In this document: positions 1 through 6,029 of the stretch, piece after piece
Layout: the number at the start of each line of letters is the position of its first letter
Position numbering within the stretch: position 1 is the first letter of the stretch
Source: Nitriliruptoraceae bacterium
GTDB lineage: Bacteria > Actinomycetota > Nitriliruptoria > Nitriliruptorales > Nitriliruptoraceae
Length of the DNA: 8,963 bases
NCBI GenBank assembly: GCA_007134165.1
Contig: SLLJ01000024.1
Coordinates: forward strand, 1 to 8,963
Direction of reading: 5' to 3'
Position numbers and translations under genes: made by a program
Notes under the pieces: generated by a model
The model's database searches: none
Told to the model about the DNA's origin: nothing
The model's input: the letters and a program-made list of their open reading frames with translations, nothing else

Positions 1-677
1 GCGAGGGCAGCGAGGTCGGCGACGCCGACGCCGCCGACCATGCCGGCAACGGACTCGGCGAGGCCCGGGCCGAGTGGGACGTGCTGCTCGAACTGGCCCG
101 ACGCGTCGACCCGCAGCGCGCCCACCTGCTCGGCTGCGAGACCGCGGCGGCGATCCGGGCCGAGATCGCCCGGGTCGTACCCGCCTACGCGGGCATCGAG
201 CGGCTGGCCGCCACCGGCGATCAGGTGCAGTGGGGCGGCACGCGCCTGTGCGACGGCTGGCGCTTCCCGACCCCCGACGCAAGGGCCCGGTTCGTGCCGG
301 TCCGGCCCCATCAGGCCGACCTGCCCCCCGGCCGGTTGCACCTGTCGACGCGCCGGGGCAAGCAGTTCAACTCGATGATCTTCAAGGACATCGATCCGAT
401 CACGGGGGCGGGCCGGGACGCCCTGCTCATCAGCGCCGAGGACGCTGCGCGGCTCGGGGTCGGCGACGACGAGGCCGTGCTCGTGCGCTCCGAGCACGGT
501 CAGGTGCGCGCCCGTGTGCGGTTGGCCGCGATGCGTGCGGGCAACGTGCAGATGTTCTTCCCCGAGGCCAATCCCCTGCTGGATCCGACCCGGCGCGATC
601 CGGTCGGGCTCGTACCCGACTACAACGCGGTCGTCGAGGTGGTGGCGATCCGGGAACCGTCGCCGCCGGACCGTTAG
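1..677 (+). CDS. Molybdopterin oxidoreductase, FdhF/YdeP family, C-terminal part (5' truncated)
   Basis: The reading frame is open from base 3 to the TAG at 675-677, showing the last 224 residues of a larger protein whose start lies outside the window. The visible part begins with a GEARAEWDVLLELARRV stretch, typical of the region before the cofactor-binding C-terminus in large molybdenum oxidoreductases. It continues into a molybdopterin-dinucleotide-binding beta-barrel domain: STRRGKQFNSM, then a DALLISAEDAARLGVGDDE segment, then GNVQMFFPEANPLLDP and a closing VPDYNAVVEVV. This pattern matches my memory of the FdhF/YdeP family, related to formate dehydrogenase alpha subunits. These enzymes bind a bis-MGD molybdenum cofactor and usually one iron-sulfur cluster, but the catalytic and cluster residues are upstream and not visible. 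The true substrate is unknown, and formate should not be assumed. The universal stress protein gene follows after 29 bp. Confidence 0.85.
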   Translation, partial: EGSEVGDADAADHAGNGLGEARAEWDVLLELARRVDPQRAHLLGCETAAAIRAEIARVVPAYAGIERLAATGDQVQWGGTRLCDGWRFPTPDARARFVPVRPHQADLPPGRLHLSTRRGKQFNSMIFKDIDPITGAGRDALLISAEDAARLGVGDDEAVLVRSEHGQVRARVRLAAMRAGNVQMFFPEANPLLDPTRRDPVGLVPDYNAVVEVVAIREPSPPDR

Positions 678-680
678 GCT
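675..680 (+). promoter_or_regulatory. Possible -10 element TAGGCT for the universal stress protein gene
   Basis: TAGGCT fits the actinobacterial TANNNT -10 pattern and lies 26 bp before the next start codon. Transcription from about 687 would leave a leader of roughly 20 nt containing the GAGGA ribosome binding site at 695-699. The element overlaps the TAG stop codon of the oxidoreductase gene. I see no good TTGAC-like -35 element, so this rests on one hexamer. Confidence 0.4.
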
Positions 681-706
681 GGCAGCGGCCTGACGAGGAT
701 CGCGTC

Positions 707-1597
707 ATGAGCGAGCAGCCAACCGCCGCCCTGCCCGACCGTCCCGACACGATCGTGGTGCCCATCGACGGGTCTTCGGTCGCGCAGGCCGCCCTGCCGG
801 TCGCCCACCATCTCGCCGCCGCTCTGCGCGCCGAGGTCCAGCGCATCACGGTCAACGACGGGGGGCCGGGCCCCAGCCACCCGGTCGAGGTCGAACTCGA
901 GGGCAACGCGACCGAGGCCATCCTCGCCCACGTCGACGCCCTCGAAGCCCCGCTGGTCGTGCTCTCCGCGCACGGGCACAGCGGGTGGACCAAGCGCCTG
1001 GCCGGCAGCGTGGCCGAGCGCGTGATCCGCCGCTGCGCGGCCCCGGTCGTGGTGGTCGGCCCGCACCTGGATCGCAGCCTGCCGCTGCTGGCGCCACGCT
1101 CGCTGGTGGTCGCGGTGCCTCCGCCACCGGTGCCCGAACGGCTCCTGCCGGTCACCGCCGACCTGGCCCGGTTGCTCGGAGCCACCGTGGTGCTGGTGCA
1201 CGTGGTGTCTCCGAAGCTTGCCGCAGCAGCGGAGCAGACCGGTGCGGATGACCCGGAGCGCACCCCCGACCTCGAGGCACTGGCCGCCGAGGTCCGGGCA
1301 GCCGGCGTGGCCCGGGTCGAAGCCAAGCGGGTGGTCAGCAAGCATCGGACCCGTTCCATCATCGAGGTGGCCGACGAGTTGGCCCCACCGGTCATGATCG
1401 TGGCGCAGGCCCACGCCGCCGAGCAGGCCAAGCAGTCCGATCAGGTCACCTACAAGCTGCTGCGCCACAGCCGGTGGCCGATCCTGGCCACGGTCGGACG
1501 CCCCACCCCCGACCCGAGCGACGCCGACGACCCCGACGCGCCCGGCGAGCCCGGCGAGCCCGGCGAGCCCGGAGAGCCCGGAGAGCCCGACGGGTGA
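707..1597 (+). CDS. Tandem-domain universal stress protein with Gly-Glu-Pro repeat tail
   Basis: The 296-residue cytoplasmic protein has two UspA-like domains. Domain 1 (about residues 13-118) opens with TIVVPIDGSS, where the Asp is the usual first nucleotide contact. It carries an ATP-loop-like motif GHSG (90-93) followed by GS (100-101) and ends in the typical AAPVVVVG strand. It is short for the family (about 105 rather than 140 residues), the loss being in the middle. Domain 2 (about 131-262) keeps the fold pattern (RSLVVAV, ATVVLVHVV, PVMIVAQAH, RWPILATV) but lacks the glycine-rich ATP loop, so it is probably a non-binding structural half. The acidic tail ends in five GEP units. The ATG at 707 is chosen because GAGGA at 695-699 sits 7 nt upstream. 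The frame stays open further upstream, but only as a shadow of the oxidoreductase gene. Usp proteins modulate stress survival and dormancy; the partner here is unknown. Confidence 0.9.
   Translation: MSEQPTAALPDRPDTIVVPIDGSSVAQAALPVAHHLAAALRAEVQRITVNDGGPGPSHPVEVELEGNATEAILAHVDALEAPLVVLSAHGHSGWTKRLAGSVAERVIRRCAAPVVVVGPHLDRSLPLLAPRSLVVAVPPPPVPERLLPVTADLARLLGATVVLVHVVSPKLAAAAEQTGADDPERTPDLEALAAEVRAAGVARVEAKRVVSKHRTRSIIEVADELAPPVMIVAQAHAAEQAKQSDQVTYKLLRHSRWPILATVGRPTPDPSDADDPDAPGEPGEPGEPGEPGEPDG
1541..1585 (+). repeat. Five tandem 9-bp units encoding Pro-Gly-Glu
   Basis: Five 9-bp units lie in frame in the 3' end of the stress protein gene: three of CCCGGCGAG, then two of CCCGGAGAG. Flanking 9-mers CCCGACGCG (1532-1540) and CCCGACGGG (1586-1594) look like degenerate extra units. 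The product is a collagen-like PGE run. The unit size preserves frame, so copy-number change by slippage would alter only tail length. Confidence 0.9.
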
Positions 1598-1640
1598 GCC
1601 CGGTTGGAACCCGCCGGCCCCGGCCGACGTCGGACCGGGC
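1598..1640 (+). promoter_or_regulatory. Inverted repeat filling the usp-META intergenic gap
   Basis: GCCCGGT (1598-1604) and ACCGGGC (1634-1640) are perfect complements. They start directly after the stress protein stop and end directly before the next ATG. Between them lie a GC-rich stretch and a 10-bp palindrome CCGACGTCGG (1624-1633). The next gene has no clear Shine-Dalgarno sequence, so a folded spacer could influence its translation. In DNA this GC-rich, a 7-bp match can also arise by chance. Confidence 0.35.
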
Positions 1641-2474
1641 ATGAGCACCCCGACCCGCACCCACCGCCGCCTCACCACCCTGGCCGCCGCCCTGGCACTT
1701 GCCCTGACCGCCTGCGGCGTGGCCGACGACCCGGCGGCGGGTCCCGGGCCGGTCGGCACGAGCGCCGGACTCGACGGCGAGTGGCGGCTGGTCGAGGGGG
1801 AGGGTCCCGACGGTCCGGTGCCGATCCCCGATGCGGCGGTCATCACGCTCACCATCGACGGGTCGGACTGGAGCGGCAACGCCGCCTGCAACTCCTACGG
1901 CGGCAGCGTCACCGTCGACGACGAAGGGCGGGTCTCGATCACCGGTTTCGCGGTGACCGAGATGGCCTGCCTCGACGCCGCGCTGATGGACGCCGAGACG
2001 GCCTACCTCACGGCGCTGACGCAGGTCGACACGGCGAGGGTCGACATGGACCACCTGGTGCTCACCGGCCCGGGGGTCCGGCTGCGCTTCGTGCCCGAGG
2101 CGCCGATCGACGACGCCGCGCTGATCGGCACCTCGTGGCGGCTCGACGCGCTGCTCGAGGCCCCACCCGACGACGGTACGGACGCGGCGGTCAGCTCGGT
2201 GCTCGGCGAGGCCGGGCTCGAACTGGGCGACGACGGCTCGATCGCGGGCAGCACCGGCTGCAACCGCTTCGCGGGCGAGGTGGAACTCGACGGCGATCAG
2301 CTGCAGGCCGGTCCCTTGGCCACCACGCGGATGGCCTGCGACGACGCGCTGACCCGCCAGGAACAGCACGTGCTCGCGGTCCTCGACGGCACCTCGACGT
2401 TCGAAGTGGAGGCGACCACCCTCACGATCCTCGGCGCCGACGGCCGAGGCCTGATCTACCGCGCCGAGCCGTGA
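1641..2474 (+). CDS. Secreted lipoprotein with two META domains (HslJ-like)
   Basis: The 277-residue protein starts with a basic N-terminus (RTHRR), a hydrophobic segment (about 11-22) and a lipobox LTAC, with the lipidated cysteine at residue 25. It is therefore predicted to be a membrane-anchored extracytoplasmic lipoprotein. Two META domains follow. Domain 1 (about 43-152) has GEWRLVEG, CNSYGG (Cys83) and EMAC (Cys110). Domain 2 (about 160-275) has GTSWRLDA, CNRFAG (Cys207) and RMAC (Cys233). One cysteine pair per domain suggests a disulfide in each, which fits export. META domains occur in heat-inducible HslJ and in many lipoproteins of unknown role, so the molecular function is not known. 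The ATG at 1641 is the start that gives an intact signal peptide; no convincing ribosome binding site precedes it. Coupling to the upstream gene across 43 bp is possible. Confidence 0.88.
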   Translation: MSTPTRTHRRLTTLAAALALALTACGVADDPAAGPGPVGTSAGLDGEWRLVEGEGPDGPVPIPDAAVITLTIDGSDWSGNAACNSYGGSVTVDDEGRVSITGFAVTEMACLDAALMDAETAYLTALTQVDTARVDMDHLVLTGPGVRLRFVPEAPIDDAALIGTSWRLDALLEAPPDDGTDAAVSSVLGEAGLELGDDGSIAGSTGCNRFAGEVELDGDQLQAGPLATTRMACDDALTRQEQHVLAVLDGTSTFEVEATTLTILGADGRGLIYRAEP

Positions 2475-2484
2475 ACGCCACCGC

Positions 2485-3165
2485 TCAGCCGGCCAGCAGC
2501 CCCTGCTCCAGCAGCAGCCAGCTGGCCGCCAGCGCCCCGGTGTAGAGCAGGCTGACCACCGCAGCGACCGGCACCACCAGCAGCGGGTGGCGCTCGCGGG
2601 TGATCTGCACCCCCGCCCACGCCGCCGCTCCCAGCAGCAACTCGGGCGGCAGGACATAGGGCGCGAGCCACCCGCCCCACGTGGTCACCCCGACCGGCTC
2701 CCACAGGCCCAGCGGCGGCAGCAGGGCCTCGGCGCCGACGAACACCACCCCCGCCGCGACCACCGCGGCCACCCAGCCGGCAGCGGCACCCCGCCGGCGC
2801 TCGAACGCATCGGCCACCGCGATGATCAGCACCAGCGGGACCGTCCACATCATCGCCATGGTGCCGGTCACCGGCCCGAGGTTCGGGAAGCCATCGTCGG
2901 GGAAGACCAGGGTCCCGAGCCCCTCGGCCAGCACCGCGTCGGGCACCACCTGGAACACGCTGCACACCGCGGCGAACCACCACATCGAACGCCAACGGGG
3001 GTAGCCGCGCCACTGCACGACCACGACCGTGGCCAGGTGGTAGCCAACGAGCAGCCCGGCGATACGCCAGCCCTGAGCGAGCCCACCGGGGGCCAGCAGC
3101 ACCCCGGCCGCGATCACCCCGAAAACCAGGTGCAGCACGACCAGGTCGCGCTCCTCGCGGTCCAT
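2485..3165 (-). CDS. Multi-pass membrane protein of unknown function
   Basis: The 226-residue protein is strongly hydrophobic, with about seven predicted membrane segments: roughly residues 9-25, 33-50, 62-80, 99-118, 129-148, 167-186 and 195-218. A conserved-looking central stretch, FPDDGFPNLGPVTG (88-101), lies between segments three and four and is followed by MAMMW. Tryptophans and a few charged residues (D76, D119, E146, E175) occur in or near membrane spans. I do not recognise the family with confidence. It resembles small integral membrane proteins annotated only as domains of unknown function, so no activity is proposed. The start is well supported: GGGAGGT lies 4 nt before the ATG at 3165. 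The stop is only 10 bp from the stop of the converging META lipoprotein gene. Its 5' region lies within a large palindrome shared with the divergent gene. Confidence 0.75.
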   Translation of the reverse strand: MDREERDLVVLHLVFGVIAAGVLLAPGGLAQGWRIAGLLVGYHLATVVVVQWRGYPRWRSMWWFAAVCSVFQVVPDAVLAEGLGTLVFPDDGFPNLGPVTGTMAMMWTVPLVLIIAVADAFERRRGAAAGWVAAVVAAGVVFVGAEALLPPLGLWEPVGVTTWGGWLAPYVLPPELLLGAAAWAGVQITRERHPLLVVPVAAVVSLLYTGALAASWLLLEQGLLAG

Positions 3166-3216
3166 GGTGACCTCCCGACCGCTTCGACCGGCCAGGCCGG
3201 TCGAAGCGGGGTCACC
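3166..3216. promoter_or_regulatory. Nested palindrome in the divergent spacer (operator or leader hairpin)
   Basis: The core is a perfect 15-bp inverted repeat, 3179-3193 against 3195-3209, separated by a single A at 3194. Its half-site begins CCGCTTCGACC. An outer perfect 7-bp pair encloses it: GGTGACC at 3166-3172 and GGTCACC at 3210-3216. The two layers are offset by 6 unpaired bases (3173-3178) on the left only. The element sits between two divergent start codons (3165 and 3239). As DNA it could be a dimer-binding operator controlling both genes. As RNA from the minus strand, the core would form a stem of about 14 bp with a 3-nt loop just upstream of the ribosome binding site. Confidence 0.75.
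3170..3176 (-). promoter_or_regulatory. Ribosome binding site of the membrane protein gene
   Basis: On the minus strand this reads GGGAGGT, 4 nt from the ATG, the strongest kind of Shine-Dalgarno match in the window. It fixes the start codon. Most of it lies in the 6-nt asymmetric bulge of the surrounding palindrome, with GGT entering the outer arm. Confidence 0.7.
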
Positions 3217-3219
3217 CTA
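3214..3219 (-). promoter_or_regulatory. Possible minus-strand -10 element TAGGGT
   Basis: The minus strand reads TAGGGT, matching TANNNT. Transcription would begin near 3207-3208, inside the palindrome, giving a leader of about 42 nt for the membrane protein gene. No -35 match is visible. If real, the element overlaps the outer palindrome arm, so anything bound there would block it. Confidence 0.3.
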
Positions 3220-3224
3220 GCCCG

Positions 3225-3230
3225 TACCCT
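3225..3230 (+). promoter_or_regulatory. Possible -10 element TACCCT for the spermidine-synthase-like gene
   Basis: TACCCT fits TANNNT and ends 8 bp before the ATG at 3239. A transcript starting 7-9 nt downstream would be leaderless, which agrees with the lack of a Shine-Dalgarno sequence there. Its -35 zone would fall within the right half of the palindrome. The surrounding 13-mer CCGTACCCTGCCC (3222-3234) recurs at 6040-6052. Confidence 0.4.
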
Positions 3231-3238
3231 GCCCCGCC

Positions 3239-4720
3239 ATGTCTCGTTCCATCGCTGCCGCGCTCGTGTTCTTCTCGTCGGCTGCCGTGCTCGTGCTCGA
3301 GATCCTCGCCGCACGGCTGCTCGCCCCGTACGTGGGTGTCACCCTCGAGGTCTACACGGCGATCATCGGGGTGATCCTGGCCGGGATCGCGGTGGGTTCG
3401 TGGCTGGGCGGCAAGGCGGCCGACCGGCTCGACGCCCGCGTCATGATCGGCCCGTTGCTGGTGCTCGGTGGGGCGCTGGCGTTCCTGACCATCCCGTTGG
3501 TCGATGCCCTGGGATCGGGACTGCGGGGCGCCTCGGCCGCGACGACCACGCTGATCACCTTCCTCGCCTTCTTCGCCCCGGCCGCCGTGCTGACGGCGGT
3601 CACCCCGGCGATCATCACCCTGCAGCTCGACTCGCTGGACGAGACCGGCCGGGTGGTCGGCCGGCTCTCGGCCATCGGCACCGCGGGCGCGATCGTCGGC
3701 ACCTTCGTGACCGGCTTCCTGCTGGTGGCTGCCGCTCCCACCCGGCCGGTGATCCGGATCCTGGCCGTGCTGCTGATCCTGACCGGAGCGGCCGTGGTGG
3801 TCTGGCTCCGAGGTGCCCAGCCGCTCTCGGCCGGCACGGTGGTGGTGGCTGTGCTCGCCGCGGCCGGCTCGTTCGCCGCCTCGAACCCTTGCGAGCACGA
3901 GTCGGCCTATTTCTGCGCCTATGTGCGCGAGGACCCCGACCGGCCCAGCGGCCGCGAGCTGTGGCTGGACACCCTGCGCCACAGTTACGTGGACCTCGAA
4001 GACCCCAGCCACCTCGAGTTCACCTACACCCGATGGTTCGGCGACGTGCTGGCCGCCATCGCCCCCGTCGGCGAGCCACTGTCGGTGCTGCACATCGGGG
4101 GCGGTGGGTTCACGATGCCGGTCTACCTGCGCGAGACCCGACCCGGCTCCACCTCGACGGTGCTGGAGGTCGACGCCCTGCTGCTCGAATTGGCCACCAC
4201 CGAGCTCGGCTTCGATCCCGGCGACGACGTCGAGGTGCTGACCAGCGACGCCCGGCTCACGATCGGCGGGGTCGAGGCCGGAGCCTACGACGTGGCCATC
4301 GGCGATGCCTTCGGGGGAGTGGCCGTGCCCTGGCATCTGACGACCGTGGAGTTCCTGACGGCGGTCGATCGCGCACTGACCGACGACGGCGTGTACGTCA
4401 TGAACCTCATCGACTACGGCCCGCGCCGCCTGCTGCGCGCGGAACTGGCGACCCTCGACGCGGTCTTCGACCACGTCGCGGTGCTCGGCCGGGACGGCTC
4501 CTTCGGACCCCAGCGCCGCGGCATCGGCGGCAACTACGTCCTGCTGGCCTCGCAGCAGCCCCTCCCGCTGCAGGCCGTCGGTGACGCCAACCGTCGCCGC
4601 GGTGGAGACGACGTCCTGCTCGACCACGACCAGGCACGGGAGTTCGCCGGCGGCGCGATGGTGCTCACCGATGACCACGCGCCGGTGGATCAGTTGCTCA
4701 CCCCACTACCCGACGGCTGA
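3239..4720 (+). CDS. Fused membrane/spermidine-synthase-like protein
   Basis: The 493-residue protein has an N-terminal membrane half and a C-terminal Rossmann methyltransferase-like half. The first ~215 residues hold about six or seven hydrophobic segments, with a short MFS-like loop GSWLGGKAADRLDARV (53-68). The second half carries the nucleotide motif LHIGGGGFTMP (284-294), an acidic strand end VLEVDA (308-313; Glu309 would contact the ribose of the adenosyl cofactor), IGDAFGG (354-360), a YVMNLIDY strand and the closing LTDDHAPVDQL (476-486). This is the layout of fused MFS/spermidine synthase proteins. Canonical aminopropyltransferases have a second active-site Asp shortly after the DA motif; here GDAFGGVAVP lacks it, so polyamine synthesis should not be assumed. 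Cys218 and Cys226, just after the last membrane segment, may pair. No speD-like gene is nearby. The ATG at 3239 starts directly at the first membrane segment and has no ribosome binding site. Confidence 0.85.
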   Translation: MSRSIAAALVFFSSAAVLVLEILAARLLAPYVGVTLEVYTAIIGVILAGIAVGSWLGGKAADRLDARVMIGPLLVLGGALAFLTIPLVDALGSGLRGASAATTTLITFLAFFAPAAVLTAVTPAIITLQLDSLDETGRVVGRLSAIGTAGAIVGTFVTGFLLVAAAPTRPVIRILAVLLILTGAAVVVWLRGAQPLSAGTVVVAVLAAAGSFAASNPCEHESAYFCAYVREDPDRPSGRELWLDTLRHSYVDLEDPSHLEFTYTRWFGDVLAAIAPVGEPLSVLHIGGGGFTMPVYLRETRPGSTSTVLEVDALLLELATTELGFDPGDDVEVLTSDARLTIGGVEAGAYDVAIGDAFGGVAVPWHLTTVEFLTAVDRALTDDGVYVMNLIDYGPRRLLRAELATLDAVFDHVAVLGRDGSFGPQRRGIGGNYVLLASQQPLPLQAVGDANRRRGGDDVLLDHDQAREFAGGAMVLTDDHAPVDQLLTPLPDG

Positions 4721-4728
4721 CCTCCACC

Positions 4729-4734
4729 TATCCT
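4729..4734 (+). promoter_or_regulatory. Possible -10 element TATCCT for the PAS protein gene
   Basis: TATCCT matches TANNNT within the 44-bp gap before the GTG start at 4765. Transcription near 4741 would leave a leader of about 24 nt, including GGGAA at 4755-4759 as a weak ribosome binding site. No matching -35 is seen at the right distance. Confidence 0.4.
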
Positions 4735-4764
4735 GAGCCCATCCCACCACCGACGGGAACCATC

Positions 4765-5940
4765 GTGAGCGTCCGTGAGGTGCACTCCGGGAGCGCCCCA
4801 GGAACCCCTGAGCCACGGTCGGCGCCGGGGGCGACACCGGCGCCGGGGGCCACACCGGCGACGGCCGTGCGCCGCCCCCTGGCCGGGGACCAACCACCCT
4901 CGGTGCTCGACATCACTGCGCTCGACCTCGGCGGCGACGTGGTGTTCATCACCGACCGTGACGGCACCATCATCGACGTCAACGACGCGTTCGTGCGGGT
5001 CACCGGCTACTCCCGCGACGAAGCGATCGGGCAGACCCCACGGCTGCTGAGTTCCGGGCACCAGAGCCAAGCCTTCTACGACGAACTGTGGCGCACGATC
5101 CTTCGCGGTGATGTCTGGGAGGGTGAACTCGTCGACCGGCGGCGCGACGGCACGTTGCGCACCCACCGCGCCACGATCACGCCGGTCCGCGACCACAGCG
5201 GACGCATCACCCACTTCGTGGCGATCGAGCGCGACCTGTCCACCGAGCTCGCCCGCCAGGTCGGGACCGGCTCGAACGGGCTGATCCACACCGACCTGAC
5301 CGGGCGGTGCATCTACGCCGACGCTCGCGCCGGCTCGGTCATGGAGGTCCGTCCCGCCGACCTGTTGGGCACCGGCTTCCTCGGCCGGCTGGCGGCCGAG
5401 GACGCGCAGGAACTGCGCGAGGTGGTGTCGTTGTCCACCGACACCGGCCGCGAACACCGGCTCGACCTACGCACGATCGACGATCGCTGGCTCCACGTCG
5501 AGGTGGGCCCGTTGCGTATGCCCTCGGGCAACACCGTGGGCGCCCGCTGCGCCCTGGATGACATCACCGACCGCGTCTTCGCCCATCGGGAACTCGCCCG
5601 CCGAGATGCCTTCGTCGCCAGCGTGCTCGATGCCCTCGAGACCCCCATCGCGGTGGTCAGCATCGAGGGGATCGTGCTCGCGCTGAACCGGTCCTGGCGG
5701 GACCGGGCCGGCGAACCCGATACGAGCCCGCTGGCCGACCTCCACATCGGCGTGGACGTCACGGCGGTCGCGCGGCGCGCGGCCGCCGGGGGCGAGCCGC
5801 TCGCCCAACGGTTCCTCGAGGACCTCAAGTGGGTGCTCAGCGGCCGGGGCCGCGCCCGACGCCGAGAGGACGGTATCCAGGTCGACCAGTTGGCCTGGGA
5901 CGAGGGTGGCGCGGTGCTGCTGCTGCGCGACGAGCCCTGA
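4765..5940 (+). CDS. PAS-domain sensor protein without an output domain
   Basis: The 391-residue soluble protein begins with a low-complexity Ala/Pro/Gly region (about 1-45). PAS domain 1 (about 48-160) is clear: VVFITDRDGTIIDVNDAF, VTGYSRDEAIGQTPRLLSSG, FYDELWRTILRGDVWEGE, RRRDGT and THFVAIERDLS. It resembles the NifL/Aer type, several of which bind FAD or heme, though binding cannot be judged here. PAS domain 2 (about 168-270) has GLIHTDLTGRCIYADARAG and ends ALDDITDR. PAS domain 3 (about 281-390) is weaker, with TPIAVVSIEGIVLALNRSWR. No histidine kinase, GGDEF, EAL, PP2C or DNA-binding domain follows; the stop comes right after domain 3. It may therefore signal through a separate partner. 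The GTG start at 4765 is chosen for the upstream GGGAA; no ATG precedes PAS 1. It stands between apparently unrelated genes and probably has its own promoter. Confidence 0.85.
   Translation: MSVREVHSGSAPGTPEPRSAPGATPAPGATPATAVRRPLAGDQPPSVLDITALDLGGDVVFITDRDGTIIDVNDAFVRVTGYSRDEAIGQTPRLLSSGHQSQAFYDELWRTILRGDVWEGELVDRRRDGTLRTHRATITPVRDHSGRITHFVAIERDLSTELARQVGTGSNGLIHTDLTGRCIYADARAGSVMEVRPADLLGTGFLGRLAAEDAQELREVVSLSTDTGREHRLDLRTIDDRWLHVEVGPLRMPSGNTVGARCALDDITDRVFAHRELARRDAFVASVLDALETPIAVVSIEGIVLALNRSWRDRAGEPDTSPLADLHIGVDVTAVARRAAAGGEPLAQRFLEDLKWVLSGRGRARRREDGIQVDQLAWDEGGAVLLLRDEP
4822..4857 (+). repeat. Two 18-bp tandem units in the PAS protein N-terminus
   Basis: The units 4822-4839 and 4840-4857 differ at one base and begin GCGCCGGGGG. 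Each encodes APGATP. They make up the disordered-looking N-terminal arm before the first PAS domain. Confidence 0.85.
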
Positions 5941-6029
5941 GGCCGGGGCGACGCCCGCGCTCGACCGCCCCCGACGCAGAGTGAACCGTCGAGGCCACCA
6001 CCCTGCTGGTGCCGCAGGCCGCCTGACCG

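Noticed and set aside
74..706. Upstream extension of the stress protein reading frame
   Set aside because: The region is coded in another frame by the molybdopterin oxidoreductase, whose protein is clearly conserved. A good ribosome binding site marks the ATG at 707.
1541..1585. 9-bp tandem units as a CRISPR-like or regulatory array
   Set aside because: Units are contiguous, in frame and encode a simple peptide repeat; there are no spacers.
2491..2527. Inverted repeat GGCCAGC/GCTGGCC as a terminator between convergent genes
   Set aside because: It lies inside the membrane protein coding sequence, has a 23-nt spacer and no T-run, and is explained by CAG/CTG-rich leucine and alanine codons.
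430..2657. Long minus-strand open frames over the oxidoreductase, stress protein and lipoprotein genes
   Set aside because: They are Arg/Gly/Ala-rich shadows typical of very GC-rich coding DNA, lack recognisable domains and overlap well-supported plus-strand genes.
2587..4584. 665-residue plus-strand open frame across the divergent spacer
   Set aside because: It runs antisense to one good gene and out of frame with another, crosses the palindrome, and is a Pro/Arg-rich low-complexity translation.
3212..4678. 488-residue minus-strand open frame
   Set aside because: It is Gly/Asp/His/Gln-rich with no domain and is fully antisense to the spermidine-synthase-like gene.
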